In this document: positions 8,605 through 17,044 of the stretch, piece after piece
Layout of the letters: the number at the start of each line of letters is the position of its first letter
Numbering within the stretch: position 1 is the stretch's first letter
Assembly (NCBI RefSeq): GCF_000710345.2
Contig: NZ_JHEL01000009.1
Span: forward strand, 62,001-126,000
DNA: 64,000 nucleotides
Origin: Curtobacterium sp. S6
GTDB taxonomy: Bacteria; Actinomycetota; Actinomycetes; Actinomycetales; Micrococcaceae
Direction: 5' to 3'
Position numbers and translations under genes: made by a program
The notes under the pieces: model-generated
The model's database searches: none
Told to the model about the DNA's origin: nothing
What the model saw: only the letters and a program-made list of their open reading frames with translations

Positions 8605-10035
8605 ATGGTCAACCGACTCAAGAACTTCATCAATGGCGAATTCGTCGACTCACCCGCGACCGAGACCCTGGACATCGTCAGCCCCGTGACCGGCGAGACC
8701 GTGGCGGTCTCCCCGATCTCGACGGATCAGGACATCGACGCGGCCTTCGCCGCGGCCGCGGAGGCCTTCACGACCTTCCGCAAGACCACCCCCTCGGACC
8801 GGCAGAAGATGTTGCTGGATCTCGCCGACGCGATGGAAGCCAACGCCCAGCGGCTGGCCGACGCGCAGTACCGCAACACGGGCCAGCCTCGCGAGGCCAT
8901 CACCTCGGAGGAGATCCTCGGCGGCGCGGACCAGCTGCGCTTCTTCGCCGGCGCCGCCCGCGCGCTCGAGGGCAAGGCGGCCACGGAGTACGTCGAGGAC
9001 CACACCTCGTACGTGCGGCGCGAGCCGATCGGCGTCGTCGGGCAGGTCACCCCGTGGAACTACCCCCTGGACATGGCCATTTGGAAGCTCGGCCCGGCCC
9101 TGGCGGCGGGAAATACCGTGGTGCTCAAGCCCTCGGATACGACCCCCGAGTCGACCTTGGTGCTCGCCGAGCTGATCTCGGAGATCTTCCCCGCCGGCGT
9201 GGTCAACATCGTGCTGGGCGACGGCACGGTCGGTGCCAAGGTGGTCTCGCACAAGACGCCGCGCCTCGTCGCGATCACCGGTTCCGTTCGGGCCGGACGC
9301 GCCGTGGCCGAGTCCGCCGCGAAGGACCTCAAGCTGACCCACCTCGAGCTGGGCGGTAAGGCCCCCGCGGTCGTCTTCGCGGACGCCGACCTCGAGCGCA
9401 CCGCGCGGATGCTCACCGAGTTCGGCTACTTCAACGCCGGGCAGGACTGCACGGCGGTCACGCGCGTGATCGTGGAGGAGTCCGTGGCCGAGGAATTCAC
9501 CCGTCTGCTGGTCAAGGCCGCCAAGGGCACCAAGACCGGTTCCGAGAACGACGCCGAGAATTATTACGGTCCGTTGAACAACGTGAACCATTTCCGCACC
9601 GTCATGGGTAAGCTCGAAAGCCTGCCCGAGCACGCGGTGGTCGAATGCGGCGGCAAGCAGCTGGGTGACAAGGGATTCTTCATCGAACCGACCGTGATTT
9701 CGGGGGTTCGGCAGGACGACGCGATCGTCCAGGAAGAGACCTTCGCCCCGGTCCTGACGGTACAGACCTTCACGACCGAGGAAGAGGCCCTTAAGCTCGC
9801 CAACGACGTCGACTACGCGCTGGCCTCGTCGGTCTGGACCGCCAACCACGGCACCGCGATGCGCGTTTCCCGCGATCTCGATTTCGGGTGCGTCTGGGTC
9901 AACACCCACGTGGTGCTCGCGGCGGAAATGCCGCACGGCGGATTCAAGGATTCCGGCCACGGCAAGGATTTGTCCATGTACGCCGTCGAAGAATACACAC
10001 GCGTCAAGCACGTCATGCACGACATCAGCGCGTAA
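8605..10035 (+). CDS. patD: Gamma-aminobutyraldehyde dehydrogenase
   Basis: 476 residues, aldehyde dehydrogenase superfamily. Motifs: VTPWNYPLDMAIWKL, LELGGKAP with the general base, and catalytic Cys in FNAGQDCTAVTR. The C-terminal stretch WVNTHVVLAAEMPHGGFK is characteristic of the YdcW/PatD aminobutyraldehyde group. It would oxidise the 4-aminobutanal made by putrescine oxidase to GABA. An AGGAGG-like site (GCAGGAGGAACC) precedes the ATG. The spacing of 45 bases from gabD and 29 to gabT indicates one operon. Confidence 0.88.
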   Translation: MVNRLKNFINGEFVDSPATETLDIVSPVTGETVAVSPISTDQDIDAAFAAAAEAFTTFRKTTPSDRQKMLLDLADAMEANAQRLADAQYRNTGQPREAITSEEILGGADQLRFFAGAARALEGKAATEYVEDHTSYVRREPIGVVGQVTPWNYPLDMAIWKLGPALAAGNTVVLKPSDTTPESTLVLAELISEIFPAGVVNIVLGDGTVGAKVVSHKTPRLVAITGSVRAGRAVAESAAKDLKLTHLELGGKAPAVVFADADLERTARMLTEFGYFNAGQDCTAVTRVIVEESVAEEFTRLLVKAAKGTKTGSENDAENYYGPLNNVNHFRTVMGKLESLPEHAVVECGGKQLGDKGFFIEPTVISGVRQDDAIVQEETFAPVLTVQTFTTEEEALKLANDVDYALASSVWTANHGTAMRVSRDLDFGCVWVNTHVVLAAEMPHGGFKDSGHGKDLSMYAVEEYTRVKHVMHDISA

Positions 10036-10064
10036 CCGATCGTTCGTAGAAAGAGACTTCACTG

Positions 10065-11405
10065 ATGACAGAGATTTCCTACCGCCTCCCCCAGGAGATT
10101 CGGCTCACCGGGCAGTTCCCCGGGCCCAAGTCGCAGGCCCTCGCGGACCGTCGGGCCAAGGTCGTGCCGGGCGGCGTGGCCTCCTCGGTTCCGGTCTACG
10201 CGGCGGACGCCGACGGCGGCGTGATCGTCGACGTCGACGGCAATTCGATGGTCGACCTCGGCTCGGGCATCGCCGTGACCACGGTCGGCGCGTCGGCACC
10301 CAAGGTGGTCGAGGCCGTCCAGGAGTCCGCGCAGCACTTCACGCACACGTGCTTCATGGTCACGCCGTACGAAGGCTACGTCGCGGTCGCCGAGAAGCTC
10401 GCCGAGGTCACCCCGGGTGACTTCGAGAAGCGCTCGGTCCTGTTCAACTCGGGCGCCGAGGCCGTGGAGAACGCCGTGAAGGTTGCCCGCGCCGCGACCG
10501 GCCGCAACGCCGTCGTGGTGTTCGACCACGCCTACCACGGCCGCACCAACCTCACGATGGCCCTGACCGCTAAGGCCGCGCCCTACAAGCGCGGCTTCGG
10601 GCCGTTCGCCTCCGAGGTGTACCGCGTCCCGATGAGCTACCCCTACCGCGAACCCGCGGAGATCGACGGCAAGGAAGCCGCGGAGCGCGCGATCCTGCAG
10701 ATCGAGAAGCAGATCGGCGGCCAGGACGTGGCCGCGATCCTGATCGAGCCCATCCAGGGTGAGGGCGGATTCATCGTTCCGGCCGAGGGCTTCCTGCCGC
10801 GGCTGGCCGAGTGGGCCCGCGAGAACGGTGTCGTCTTCATCGCCGACGAGGTCCAGGCGGGCTTCTGCCGCACGGGCAAGTGGTTCGCCGTCGATCACGA
10901 AGGCGTCGAGCCGGACCTGGTGGCCATGGCCAAGGGCATCGCGGGCGGCATGCCGCTGTCCGCCGTGACCGGCCGCGCCGACCTGCTGGATGCCGTGGGC
11001 CCCGGCGGCCTCGGCGGAACCTACGGCGGCAACCCCGTGGCGTGTGCCGCGGCGCTGGCCTCGATCGAGACCATGGAGGAGTGGAACCTGACCGATCGCG
11101 CCGCCGCGATCGAGAAGTCGGTCCGCTCGGCCCTCGAACCCCTCGTCGACGAGCTCGACATCGTGGGCGAGGTCCGCGGACGCGGGGCCATGATGGCCGT
11201 CGAATTGGTCGCGGACTCCGGCTCCAAGAAGCCGCATCCCTCGGCGGCCAAGGACATCGCGGCCTACTGCCTTGAGCGCGGCGTCGTGACGCTGACCTGC
11301 GGAACCTACGGAAACATCATCCGATTGTTGCCTCCGTTGACGATCGGCGATGAGCTCTTGGGCGAAGCGTTGGATATTCTCGTGGCGGGCATCCGCTCGA
11401 TCTAA
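10065..11405 (+). CDS. gabT: 4-aminobutyrate aminotransferase
   Basis: 446 residues, class III PLP aminotransferase. The PLP-binding Lys lies in LVAMAKGIAGGMPLS, after the FIADEVQAGF segment that holds the cofactor-contacting Asp. VFDHAYHGRTNLTM is typical of GABA/ornithine-type transaminases. It converts GABA and 2-oxoglutarate to succinate semialdehyde and glutamate, between PatD and GabD in the pathway. A strong hairpin follows the stop codon. Confidence 0.92.
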   Translation: MTEISYRLPQEIRLTGQFPGPKSQALADRRAKVVPGGVASSVPVYAADADGGVIVDVDGNSMVDLGSGIAVTTVGASAPKVVEAVQESAQHFTHTCFMVTPYEGYVAVAEKLAEVTPGDFEKRSVLFNSGAEAVENAVKVARAATGRNAVVVFDHAYHGRTNLTMALTAKAAPYKRGFGPFASEVYRVPMSYPYREPAEIDGKEAAERAILQIEKQIGGQDVAAILIEPIQGEGGFIVPAEGFLPRLAEWARENGVVFIADEVQAGFCRTGKWFAVDHEGVEPDLVAMAKGIAGGMPLSAVTGRADLLDAVGPGGLGGTYGGNPVACAAALASIETMEEWNLTDRAAAIEKSVRSALEPLVDELDIVGEVRGRGAMMAVELVADSGSKKPHPSAAKDIAAYCLERGVVTLTCGTYGNIIRLLPPLTIGDELLGEALDILVAGIRSI

Positions 11406-11430
11406 CCTTCGAGCTTCCGAGCTCTTGGAC

Positions 11431-11470
11431 AACGGTGCGCGGTCCTCCGGTGGGAGGGCCGCGCACCGTT
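11431..11470 (+). terminator. Strong hairpin after gabT
   Basis: AACGGTGCGCGG pairs perfectly with CCGCGCACCGTT, and the stem continues inward through TCCTC/GAGGG, giving about 17 pairs around a six-base loop. There is no T-run after it, so it would be an I-shaped actinobacterial terminator or a partial terminator or mRNA stabiliser that lowers expression of the permease gene downstream. Confidence 0.65.
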
Positions 11471-11499
11471 GCCGCAGTCCCCCGGCAGAAAGATCCTCC

Positions 11500-12954
11500 A
11501 TGAGTCACTCCCCCTACGACGAGCCCGTCTCGCCCCAAACCTCGATGGGCTCGACGGCTCATCGGCGTCGTTCCGGCGAACCCGCCGGCAAGAAACTTAA
11601 ATCGCGCCACGTCACCATGATCACCCTCGGCGGGATCATCGGTGCGAGCCTCTTCGTGGGGTCAGGCAACGTCATCCGCTCCGTCGGCCCGGCCGCTGTG
11701 GTCTCCTACCTCATCGGCGGGCTGCTCGTCTTCCTGGCGATGCGCATGCTCGGCGAGATGGCGGCGTCCCGGCCGGCCATCGGCTCCTTCATGGAATACG
11801 CCCGCGTCGGGCTCGGCGATTGGGCCGCGTACCTGGTGGGCTGGCTCTACTGGTACTTCTGGGTTGGGGTGCTTGCCTATGAATCCGTGCTCGGCGGGGA
11901 GACCCTGCACGGGTGGTTCCCCGCGGTTCCCGCGTGGGCCGGTTCCTTCGTCCTGCTGGCCATGTTCGTGGGCACCAACCTGATCTCGGTCCGCACGTTT
12001 GGTGAGGTCGAGTTCTGGCTCGCGAGCATCAAGGTCATCTCGATCGTCGTCTTCCTGGGCGTGGGCGTCCTCTTCGCCCTGGGCTGGTGGCCGCACGCCG
12101 ACTTCTCGGTCGGCAATTTGTGGCAGCACGGCGGATTCGCCCCGCATGGCTTCGGCGTCGCCTTCACGGGCGTGGCCCTGGTGATCTTCTCCTACTTCGG
12201 GACCGAGATCGCGGTCATGGCCGCCGCCGAGTCGGAGGACCCTGCCCGTGGCATTCGGCAAGCCACCTCGACCGTCATCTGGCGCATCCTGCTGTTCTTC
12301 GTCGGCGCCGTCCTGGTGATCACCACCGTGATCCCGTGGAACGAGCTGCCGGTCCCGACCGATGTCTCCCAGGCCCCCTTCACCCTGGCCTTCGCCAAGT
12401 TCGGCCTTCCCGGCGCGGACCTGGTGATGCAGCTGATCATCTTCACCGCGGTGCTGTCCGTGCTGAACTCGGGGCTATATTCCGCCTCGCGCATGTTTGC
12501 GGCCCTGGCGGATCAGGGCTTCGCGCCGCAGTTGGTGACCAAGCGGTCCCGCCACGGCGTGCCGTACATGGCCCTGCTGGCCTCCACGATCGGCGGGGTG
12601 GTCGCCACCATCGTCAACTTCGCCGCTCCCGAGTCCGGCGTTTTCGACTTCATCATGAACTCAGCGGGCCTCGTCGCGCTGTTCGTCTACGTGTTCATCG
12701 CGCTCACGCAGATGAACCTGCGGCGCAAGATGACGCCCGAGGAGCGCGCGGGTCTCAAGCTCAAGGTCTGGCTGCACCCGTGGCTGAACATCCTGCTGAT
12801 GGCGGGCGTCGCTTTCGTGCTGGTGGTCATGCTGACCACCGAGGACGGGCGAAGCCAGGTGTGGACCAGCCTCATCGCGACCGTCGTGCTGCTGGTGTTC
12901 TGGCCCTTCGTGCGTCGCGGGCTCAAGAAGCGGAAGGCCGCCGGGCAGGCGTGA
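11500..12954 (+). CDS. gabP: GABA/amino acid permease (AAT family)
   Basis: 484 residues from the ATG at 11500; the reading frame extends further upstream but crosses the hairpin, so the later start is preferred. A basic N-terminal tail is followed by about 12 membrane segments. The first carries TLGGIIGASLFVGSGNVI, the amino acid transporter (AAT) signature of GabP/AnsP/AroP relatives. Location after gabT makes GABA the likely substrate. The last 32 bases overlap the convergent membrane-protein gene. Confidence 0.8.
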   Translation: MSHSPYDEPVSPQTSMGSTAHRRRSGEPAGKKLKSRHVTMITLGGIIGASLFVGSGNVIRSVGPAAVVSYLIGGLLVFLAMRMLGEMAASRPAIGSFMEYARVGLGDWAAYLVGWLYWYFWVGVLAYESVLGGETLHGWFPAVPAWAGSFVLLAMFVGTNLISVRTFGEVEFWLASIKVISIVVFLGVGVLFALGWWPHADFSVGNLWQHGGFAPHGFGVAFTGVALVIFSYFGTEIAVMAAAESEDPARGIRQATSTVIWRILLFFVGAVLVITTVIPWNELPVPTDVSQAPFTLAFAKFGLPGADLVMQLIIFTAVLSVLNSGLYSASRMFAALADQGFAPQLVTKRSRHGVPYMALLASTIGGVVATIVNFAAPESGVFDFIMNSAGLVALFVYVFIALTQMNLRRKMTPEERAGLKLKVWLHPWLNILLMAGVAFVLVVMLTTEDGRSQVWTSLIATVVLLVFWPFVRRGLKKRKAAGQA

Positions 12955-13546
12955 GCCGGGCCCCGGGGCCGCGGCGGAAGTACCAGGTGTAGAAGGCCAC
13001 CCACCCGCCGTAGAACACGACCGGCAGGCACGGTTGGAGCGCCGGCGGCAGATGGGACCGGCCGGCGGCACCCGCCGCGCCGACTCCACCGGTGACCAGG
13101 GCAAACCGCACCCACCGCGCGGGGACGCTGACCACGAGGAAGCGCCCCAGGGGCCGCCGTTGCCTGCCGTGGGCCAGGGCGAAGAGCTTATAGGGCACGC
13201 CTCGGGGAGGGCCGAGCAACAGCGCGACCTCCGGCGAACGGAGGACGGCCCGCTCGGTCTCCTCGACCAGGGGCCGATCGATGCCTGGGATCTTGGTGAC
13301 CAGCTCCCGGCATCGCTCGGGGTCCACGGACCGGCCGACCGCGTACATGCAGAGGCCGCCTGCGAGCGCCCCGGCGAGGGCGTCCGCGGTGGAGGCCATG
13401 CCGCGGCGAGGGGACCGCAGCGCGATCCGGCTGGTCCAGACGTCGGGAACGATGAAGAACGCGGTGGCCTCGGCAAAGCCCCACGCGGCGGCCACCAGAC
13501 GGTCGGCCAACCCGCGAGAAGGGCGAAGGGATCGACGGCGATGCAT
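12923..13546 (-). CDS. Conserved membrane protein, module copy 1
   Basis: 207 residues, function unknown. A GAAGGAG site before the ATG supports the start. The N-terminal half contains a hydrophobic stretch then DVWTSRIALRSPRRGMAST; two more hydrophobic segments follow (FLVVSVPARWVRFALVTGG and a C-terminal VVFYGGWVAFYTWYF). The W-T-S-x2-A-L-R-S-P-[RK]-R-G block recurs in the product of 17045-17794, so the two are paralogues. Both are divergent from a CDP-alcohol phosphatidyltransferase-like gene, which suggests a shared role in membrane lipid assembly. Confidence 0.7.
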   Translation of the reverse strand: MHRRRSLRPSRGLADRLVAAAWGFAEATAFFIVPDVWTSRIALRSPRRGMASTADALAGALAGGLCMYAVGRSVDPERCRELVTKIPGIDRPLVEETERAVLRSPEVALLLGPPRGVPYKLFALAHGRQRRPLGRFLVVSVPARWVRFALVTGGVGAAGAAGRSHLPPALQPCLPVVFYGGWVAFYTWYFRRGPGARLTPARRPSAS

Positions 13547-13628
13547 GGTACTCCTTCGTGACGTGCTCTACATTGAGTATGAGCCATTCACCCATCGGAT
13601 TCCGAGCCAGCACCAAGCGAGTATCAGC

Positions 13629-14423
13629 ATGTCCGACGCATCGTCACACGGTCACAGCACGTCCCCTACCCCCGACCCGAGCCCCAGCGCGCCGTGGGAA
13701 GCCACCGGCACCGACCGCCGGGCCATTCCCCAACGGACCACCGGCTGGGCCGCGCGGACGGCGGATCTCCTGCACTCCACGGGCCTCACGCCCAACCAGG
13801 TCTCCGTCGGGTCCGTGATCTTCGCGGCGATCGGGGCGCTGGCCCTCGTCCTGTCCGGCACGGTCGAACACGACGGCGCCCGGTCGGTGTGGCTGATCAT
13901 GACGGTCGTGTGTATACCCCTCCGGTTGCTGCTCAATATGCTCGACGGCATGCTCGCCGTCGAGAAGGGCATGCACTCGCCCACCGGCGACCTCTTCAAC
14001 GAAGTGCCGGATCGGGTCGCCGACGTCCTGCTCCTGGCGGCGGCCGGATACGCGACGCGCGGGCTCTGGGCCGTCGACGCGGGGCTCGACTGGGGGCTGT
14101 TTTTCGGTTGGAGCGCCGCGGTGCTGGCGCTCATGACCGCCTACATGCGCACTCTCGGTGCGGCGAACGGCGTCGGCAATTTCTTCCAGGGGCCGATGGC
14201 CAAGCCGCGGCGTATGTGGGTCCTGGTCGTCGCGTGCCTTCTGTCGCTATTCGAACCGCTCTTCGGGATGCGGGGGTTGTTCCTCGCGCTTGCCCTGGTC
14301 CTGATCGCGGTGGGTGCGGCGGTCACGGTCGGGATGCGCTGGTGGTTCGTGTCTCGGGCGCTCGAACGGAAGGCCGCCCCCGACGCCGCCGCGAGCTCCT
14401 CGCGCACCCGGGGCCCGGCATGA
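13629..14423 (+). CDS. CDP-alcohol phosphatidyltransferase-like enzyme (YnbA/YnjF-like)
   Basis: 264 residues; about 40 polar residues then five or six membrane segments. The active-site motif is readable as NMLDGMLAVEKG followed by GDLFNEVPDRVAD. Compared with the family pattern DxxDGxxAR(x8)GxxxDxxxD, the first and third Asp are Asn, as I recall for the YnbA/YnjF group, and the Arg is Val (residue 111). It would transfer a phosphatidyl group from CDP-diacylglycerol to an unknown alcohol. It overlaps the plsC-like gene (ATGA), and a cdsA-like gene follows: one lipid operon. The start lacks a strong RBS and could be slightly different. Confidence 0.78.
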   Translation: MSDASSHGHSTSPTPDPSPSAPWEATGTDRRAIPQRTTGWAARTADLLHSTGLTPNQVSVGSVIFAAIGALALVLSGTVEHDGARSVWLIMTVVCIPLRLLLNMLDGMLAVEKGMHSPTGDLFNEVPDRVADVLLLAAAGYATRGLWAVDAGLDWGLFFGWSAAVLALMTAYMRTLGAANGVGNFFQGPMAKPRRMWVLVVACLLSLFEPLFGMRGLFLALALVLIAVGAAVTVGMRWWFVSRALERKAAPDAAASSSRTRGPA

Positions 14424-15121
14424 GCCTAGGGGATCTCGCCCGGAACGGGCTGGCGCGCGTCCTGACCGCGGCCGAGGGCGTTCGGGTCACGGATCCCGAC
14501 GGCGGGCAACCAACCTTCCCGGATCAGGCGATCTACTACGCCAACCACTCGAGCCACCTGGATTTCGTGACCCTCTGGTCGGTGCTGCCTCCGCGTCTCC
14601 GCCGGCGCGTGCGGCCCATCGCGGCCCAGGACTATTGGGGATCCGGCATCAAGCAGAAGGTCGCCGAGGGGGTCTTCAACGCGTATCTCGTGGATCGGCA
14701 CGGTTCGGGGAAACGCGACGGGTCGGGTAGGACGCCGCCTCGCGCGAGTTCCGCGGGCGCCAGTCCCAAGGGTGCCGGCCAGCTCGCGGGAATGACGGCG
14801 GTGCTCGACGGCGGCGACTCGCTCATCATCTTCCCGGAGGGCACGCGCGGCGATGGCGAGCGGGTCGCTCGATTCCACGGGGGCCTGTACCGCCTGGCGC
14901 TGCACGACCCGACGATCCCCGTCATCCCGGTGACCCTGAGGGATCTCGGGAGAATTCTCCCGAAGGGCGAGGTCATCCCCGTTCCCCACCTTCCGACGGT
15001 CATCGTCCACGCCCCGCTGGTCGTGGGCCCGGGGGAGTCTCAGGAGGATTTCCTGAACAGGGCCCGCGATGTCTTGGACCGTTCGCTCCGGGGCCACGAC
15101 GAGGGGGAGGCGGAACGATGA
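14420..15121 (+). CDS. 1-acylglycerol-3-phosphate acyltransferase family protein
   Basis: 233 residues of the PlsC/LPLAT family. The HX4D catalytic block is seen in YYANHSSHLDFVTLWS and the phosphate-binding block in IIFPEGTRGDG. A Gly/Ser/Pro-rich loop of about 20 residues separates them and looks like an insertion relative to minimal PlsC. It likely acylates lysophosphatidate or a similar acceptor at the membrane to make phosphatidate for the CdsA-like enzyme next door. It is coupled by ATGA overlaps on both sides. Confidence 0.85.
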   Translation: MSLGDLARNGLARVLTAAEGVRVTDPDGGQPTFPDQAIYYANHSSHLDFVTLWSVLPPRLRRRVRPIAAQDYWGSGIKQKVAEGVFNAYLVDRHGSGKRDGSGRTPPRASSAGASPKGAGQLAGMTAVLDGGDSLIIFPEGTRGDGERVARFHGGLYRLALHDPTIPVIPVTLRDLGRILPKGEVIPVPHLPTVIVHAPLVVGPGESQEDFLNRARDVLDRSLRGHDEGEAER

Positions 15122-16104
15122 TCGGTCTCTTGGATGCCCAAGCGGGTCAGGTGTTCCTCGGCGTCGGCGGGGTCTTGGTCGTCGCCTCGGTCATCACCGG
15201 GATCCTGGCCGTGCGGCTGAAGGGCCGGGAATCGAGCCTGGTGTCGAACCTGAAGCAGCGCGTCGGCGCGTGGTGGATCATGGCGGCCATCCTCGCGCTG
15301 GTCCTCATGGGCGGAGAAACCGTCACCCTGGTGTTCTTCCTCGTCCTCTCGTTCCTGGCCCTGCGGGAATTCTTGACGATCCTGCCGACCTCCCACCGCG
15401 ACCACAAGGTGCTGGTGTGGCTGGTCTTCGTGATCCCGCCGCTGAACTACTACTTCCTGTGGGACCACTCCTACGGGTTCTTCTCGGTGCTGATCCCGGT
15501 TTACGCGTTCCTGTTCCTCCCGGCGCGCAACGCGTGGGCGGGCCAGACGGAGGGCTTCCTCCAACGGACCGCGACGATCCAGTGGGCGCTGATGGTGTGC
15601 GTGTACGCGATGAGCTATCTGCCGGCCATCCTCCAGCTACCGGCCGCGATGACCACGGGCCGCGAGGCCGCGGAAGGATCCCCGCCGGGTTCCGGAGGCC
15701 CCATGGGCGCGCACCTGCTGCTGTTCTTGGTGCTCGTGGTTCAGGGCAGCGACGTCTTCCAGTACATCTGGGGGAAGACCATCGGGCGGCACCCCATCGC
15801 CCCGAGCGTCTCGCCGAATAAGACCGTGGAAGGTTTCCTCGGGGGCATCCTGACGGCGACGGCCCTGGGTGCGGGCCTCTGGTGGCTCACGCCGTTTTCC
15901 CCGGTCGCGGCCGCCGGGCTTTCCCTGGTGTGTTGCCTGCTGGGATTCGCCGGGGGCCTCGTGATGAGCGCGGTCAAGAGGGACCGCGGGATCAAAGACT
16001 TCGGCAACCTGATCGCCGGCCACGGCGGCATCATGGATCGCATGGATTCGCTGGTCTTCTCCGCGCCGGTGTTCTTCCACCTGATCAGGTTCTTCTATAC
16101 CTGA
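15118..16104 (+). CDS. Phosphatidate cytidylyltransferase (CdsA-like)
   Basis: 328 residues with about eight membrane segments. The CDP-diglyceride synthetase signature is clear at the C-terminus: SAVKRDRGIKDFGNLIAGHG then GIMDRMDSL, with the metal-binding acidic residues kept. It makes CDP-diacylglycerol from phosphatidate and CTP. The gene order phosphatidyltransferase-acyltransferase-cytidylyltransferase resembles the E. coli ynb cluster, so this is probably an accessory CdsA serving the adjacent transferase rather than the housekeeping copy. It overlaps the convergent MarR gene by 10 bases. Confidence 0.88.
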   Translation: MIGLLDAQAGQVFLGVGGVLVVASVITGILAVRLKGRESSLVSNLKQRVGAWWIMAAILALVLMGGETVTLVFFLVLSFLALREFLTILPTSHRDHKVLVWLVFVIPPLNYYFLWDHSYGFFSVLIPVYAFLFLPARNAWAGQTEGFLQRTATIQWALMVCVYAMSYLPAILQLPAAMTTGREAAEGSPPGSGGPMGAHLLLFLVLVVQGSDVFQYIWGKTIGRHPIAPSVSPNKTVEGFLGGILTATALGAGLWWLTPFSPVAAAGLSLVCCLLGFAGGLVMSAVKRDRGIKDFGNLIAGHGGIMDRMDSLVFSAPVFFHLIRFFYT

Positions 16105-16565
16105 GCCTCGGTCAGGGACAACGGCCCGTCCCCGGCGAATCGTCCGATCAGGCGCGCGAACGTGGCGAGTTCTTCGGCGGTCCATCCGCGCGTTCGCGCC
16201 GAGATGGCGGCGTCGAGCCGTTCTCGGGCGACCCCGATCGCGGCTTCTCCGGCGGGCGTCAGCGACAGTAGCGCCTTGCGCTCGTCGTGCGGCGGTCGGT
16301 CGATGCTGATCAGCCCGTCTCGCGCCAACGCCGAGCAGCGACGGCTCACGACGCTGCGGTCCAGACCCAAGGAGCCGGCGAGGGTCGCCGCACTGACCGA
16401 CTCGTGGGTCGAAAGGCATCGCGCCAGCGCGCTCAGGGTCGAATACGTACCGGCGTCGAAACCTTCGTGGACGCCCTCGGTGATCTCGGCGTACAGGCGC
16501 TTCCGGAAGTCCTGATTCAGGATCAGCCCGAGGGCATCGGAGATTTCTCGAGGTGCAGAGGTCAT
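16095..16565 (-). CDS. MarR-family regulator
   Basis: 156 residues with a winged helix-turn-helix: SVSAATLAGSLGLDRSVVSR followed by a wing with RPPHDERKALLSLT. This is the MarR architecture. It is divergent from the NTF2-like gene at 16614, with inverted repeats between them, so it most likely represses that gene and itself. The ligand is unknown. Confidence 0.88.
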   Translation of the reverse strand: MTSAPREISDALGLILNQDFRKRLYAEITEGVHEGFDAGTYSTLSALARCLSTHESVSAATLAGSLGLDRSVVSRRCSALARDGLISIDRPPHDERKALLSLTPAGEAAIGVARERLDAAISARTRGWTAEELATFARLIGRFAGDGPLSLTEAQV

Positions 16566-16605
16566 GAACCCATCTTAACCGTGCTCTTTGCACGATTCTG
16601 TTATG

Positions 16606-16626
16606 GTGTGTGCATGTTGCACACAC
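16606..16626. promoter_or_regulatory. Palindrome at the NTF2-like gene start (probable MarR operator)
   Basis: GTGTGTGCA, three bases, then TGCACACAC: nine-base perfect arms, overlapping the ATG at 16614. A weaker inverted repeat, CGTGC-N5-GCACG, lies at 16580-16594 toward the MarR gene and shares the GTGC/GCAC core. Two sites between divergent genes suit MarR dimers. Confidence 0.5.
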
Positions 16627-17021
16627 ACGAGGAAAGCCCGTCCGTGATGGGGCGGGTCCTTCACGACGTCTTTAACCGGCAGCATCTCCTCCTGGACGAG
16701 ATCGCCGATCGATATTTCGCGCCCGACTACCGCCAGCGCACCAACGGCTCGTGGTCGCGCCGGGCGGAGGTCGTGGACCACCTAGCGCGCGTGCGCGAGG
16801 TCGCGGAACGAGCGGACATCGTGGTGGAAGAGGAGCTGAGCCAAGGGCGGCTGTACGCGGATCGCCATGTGGTCCGGGTCCACAAAAGGGGCGGGGGCCT
16901 CACGGTCCAGGAGGTTTACGTCTTCGCTCATCGCGCCGCCGACGGGAGGCTCCGGGAACTCCACGAAACCACCATGATGCTGGAAGGCTCGGAAACGGAC
17001 CGGTCACTCGGGCAGGCGTGA
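16614..17021 (+). CDS. NTF2-like/SnoaL-type small protein
   Basis: 135 residues with an alternating helix-sheet pattern like the NTF2 fold (FNRQHLLLDEIADRYFAPDY, then strands HVVRVHKRGGG and VQEVYVFAHRAADGRLRELH). Such proteins are small hydrolases, isomerases or binding proteins; no catalytic residue can be assigned. The ATG at 16614 lies inside the palindrome; the ATG at 16647 is an alternative start. Divergent from, and probably controlled by, the MarR gene. Confidence 0.6.
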   Translation: MLHTHEESPSVMGRVLHDVFNRQHLLLDEIADRYFAPDYRQRTNGSWSRRAEVVDHLARVREVAERADIVVEEELSQGRLYADRHVVRVHKRGGGLTVQEVYVFAHRAADGRLRELHETTMMLEGSETDRSLGQA

Positions 17022-17044
17022 CGGGTCCGTCCCCGGGGCCTAGC

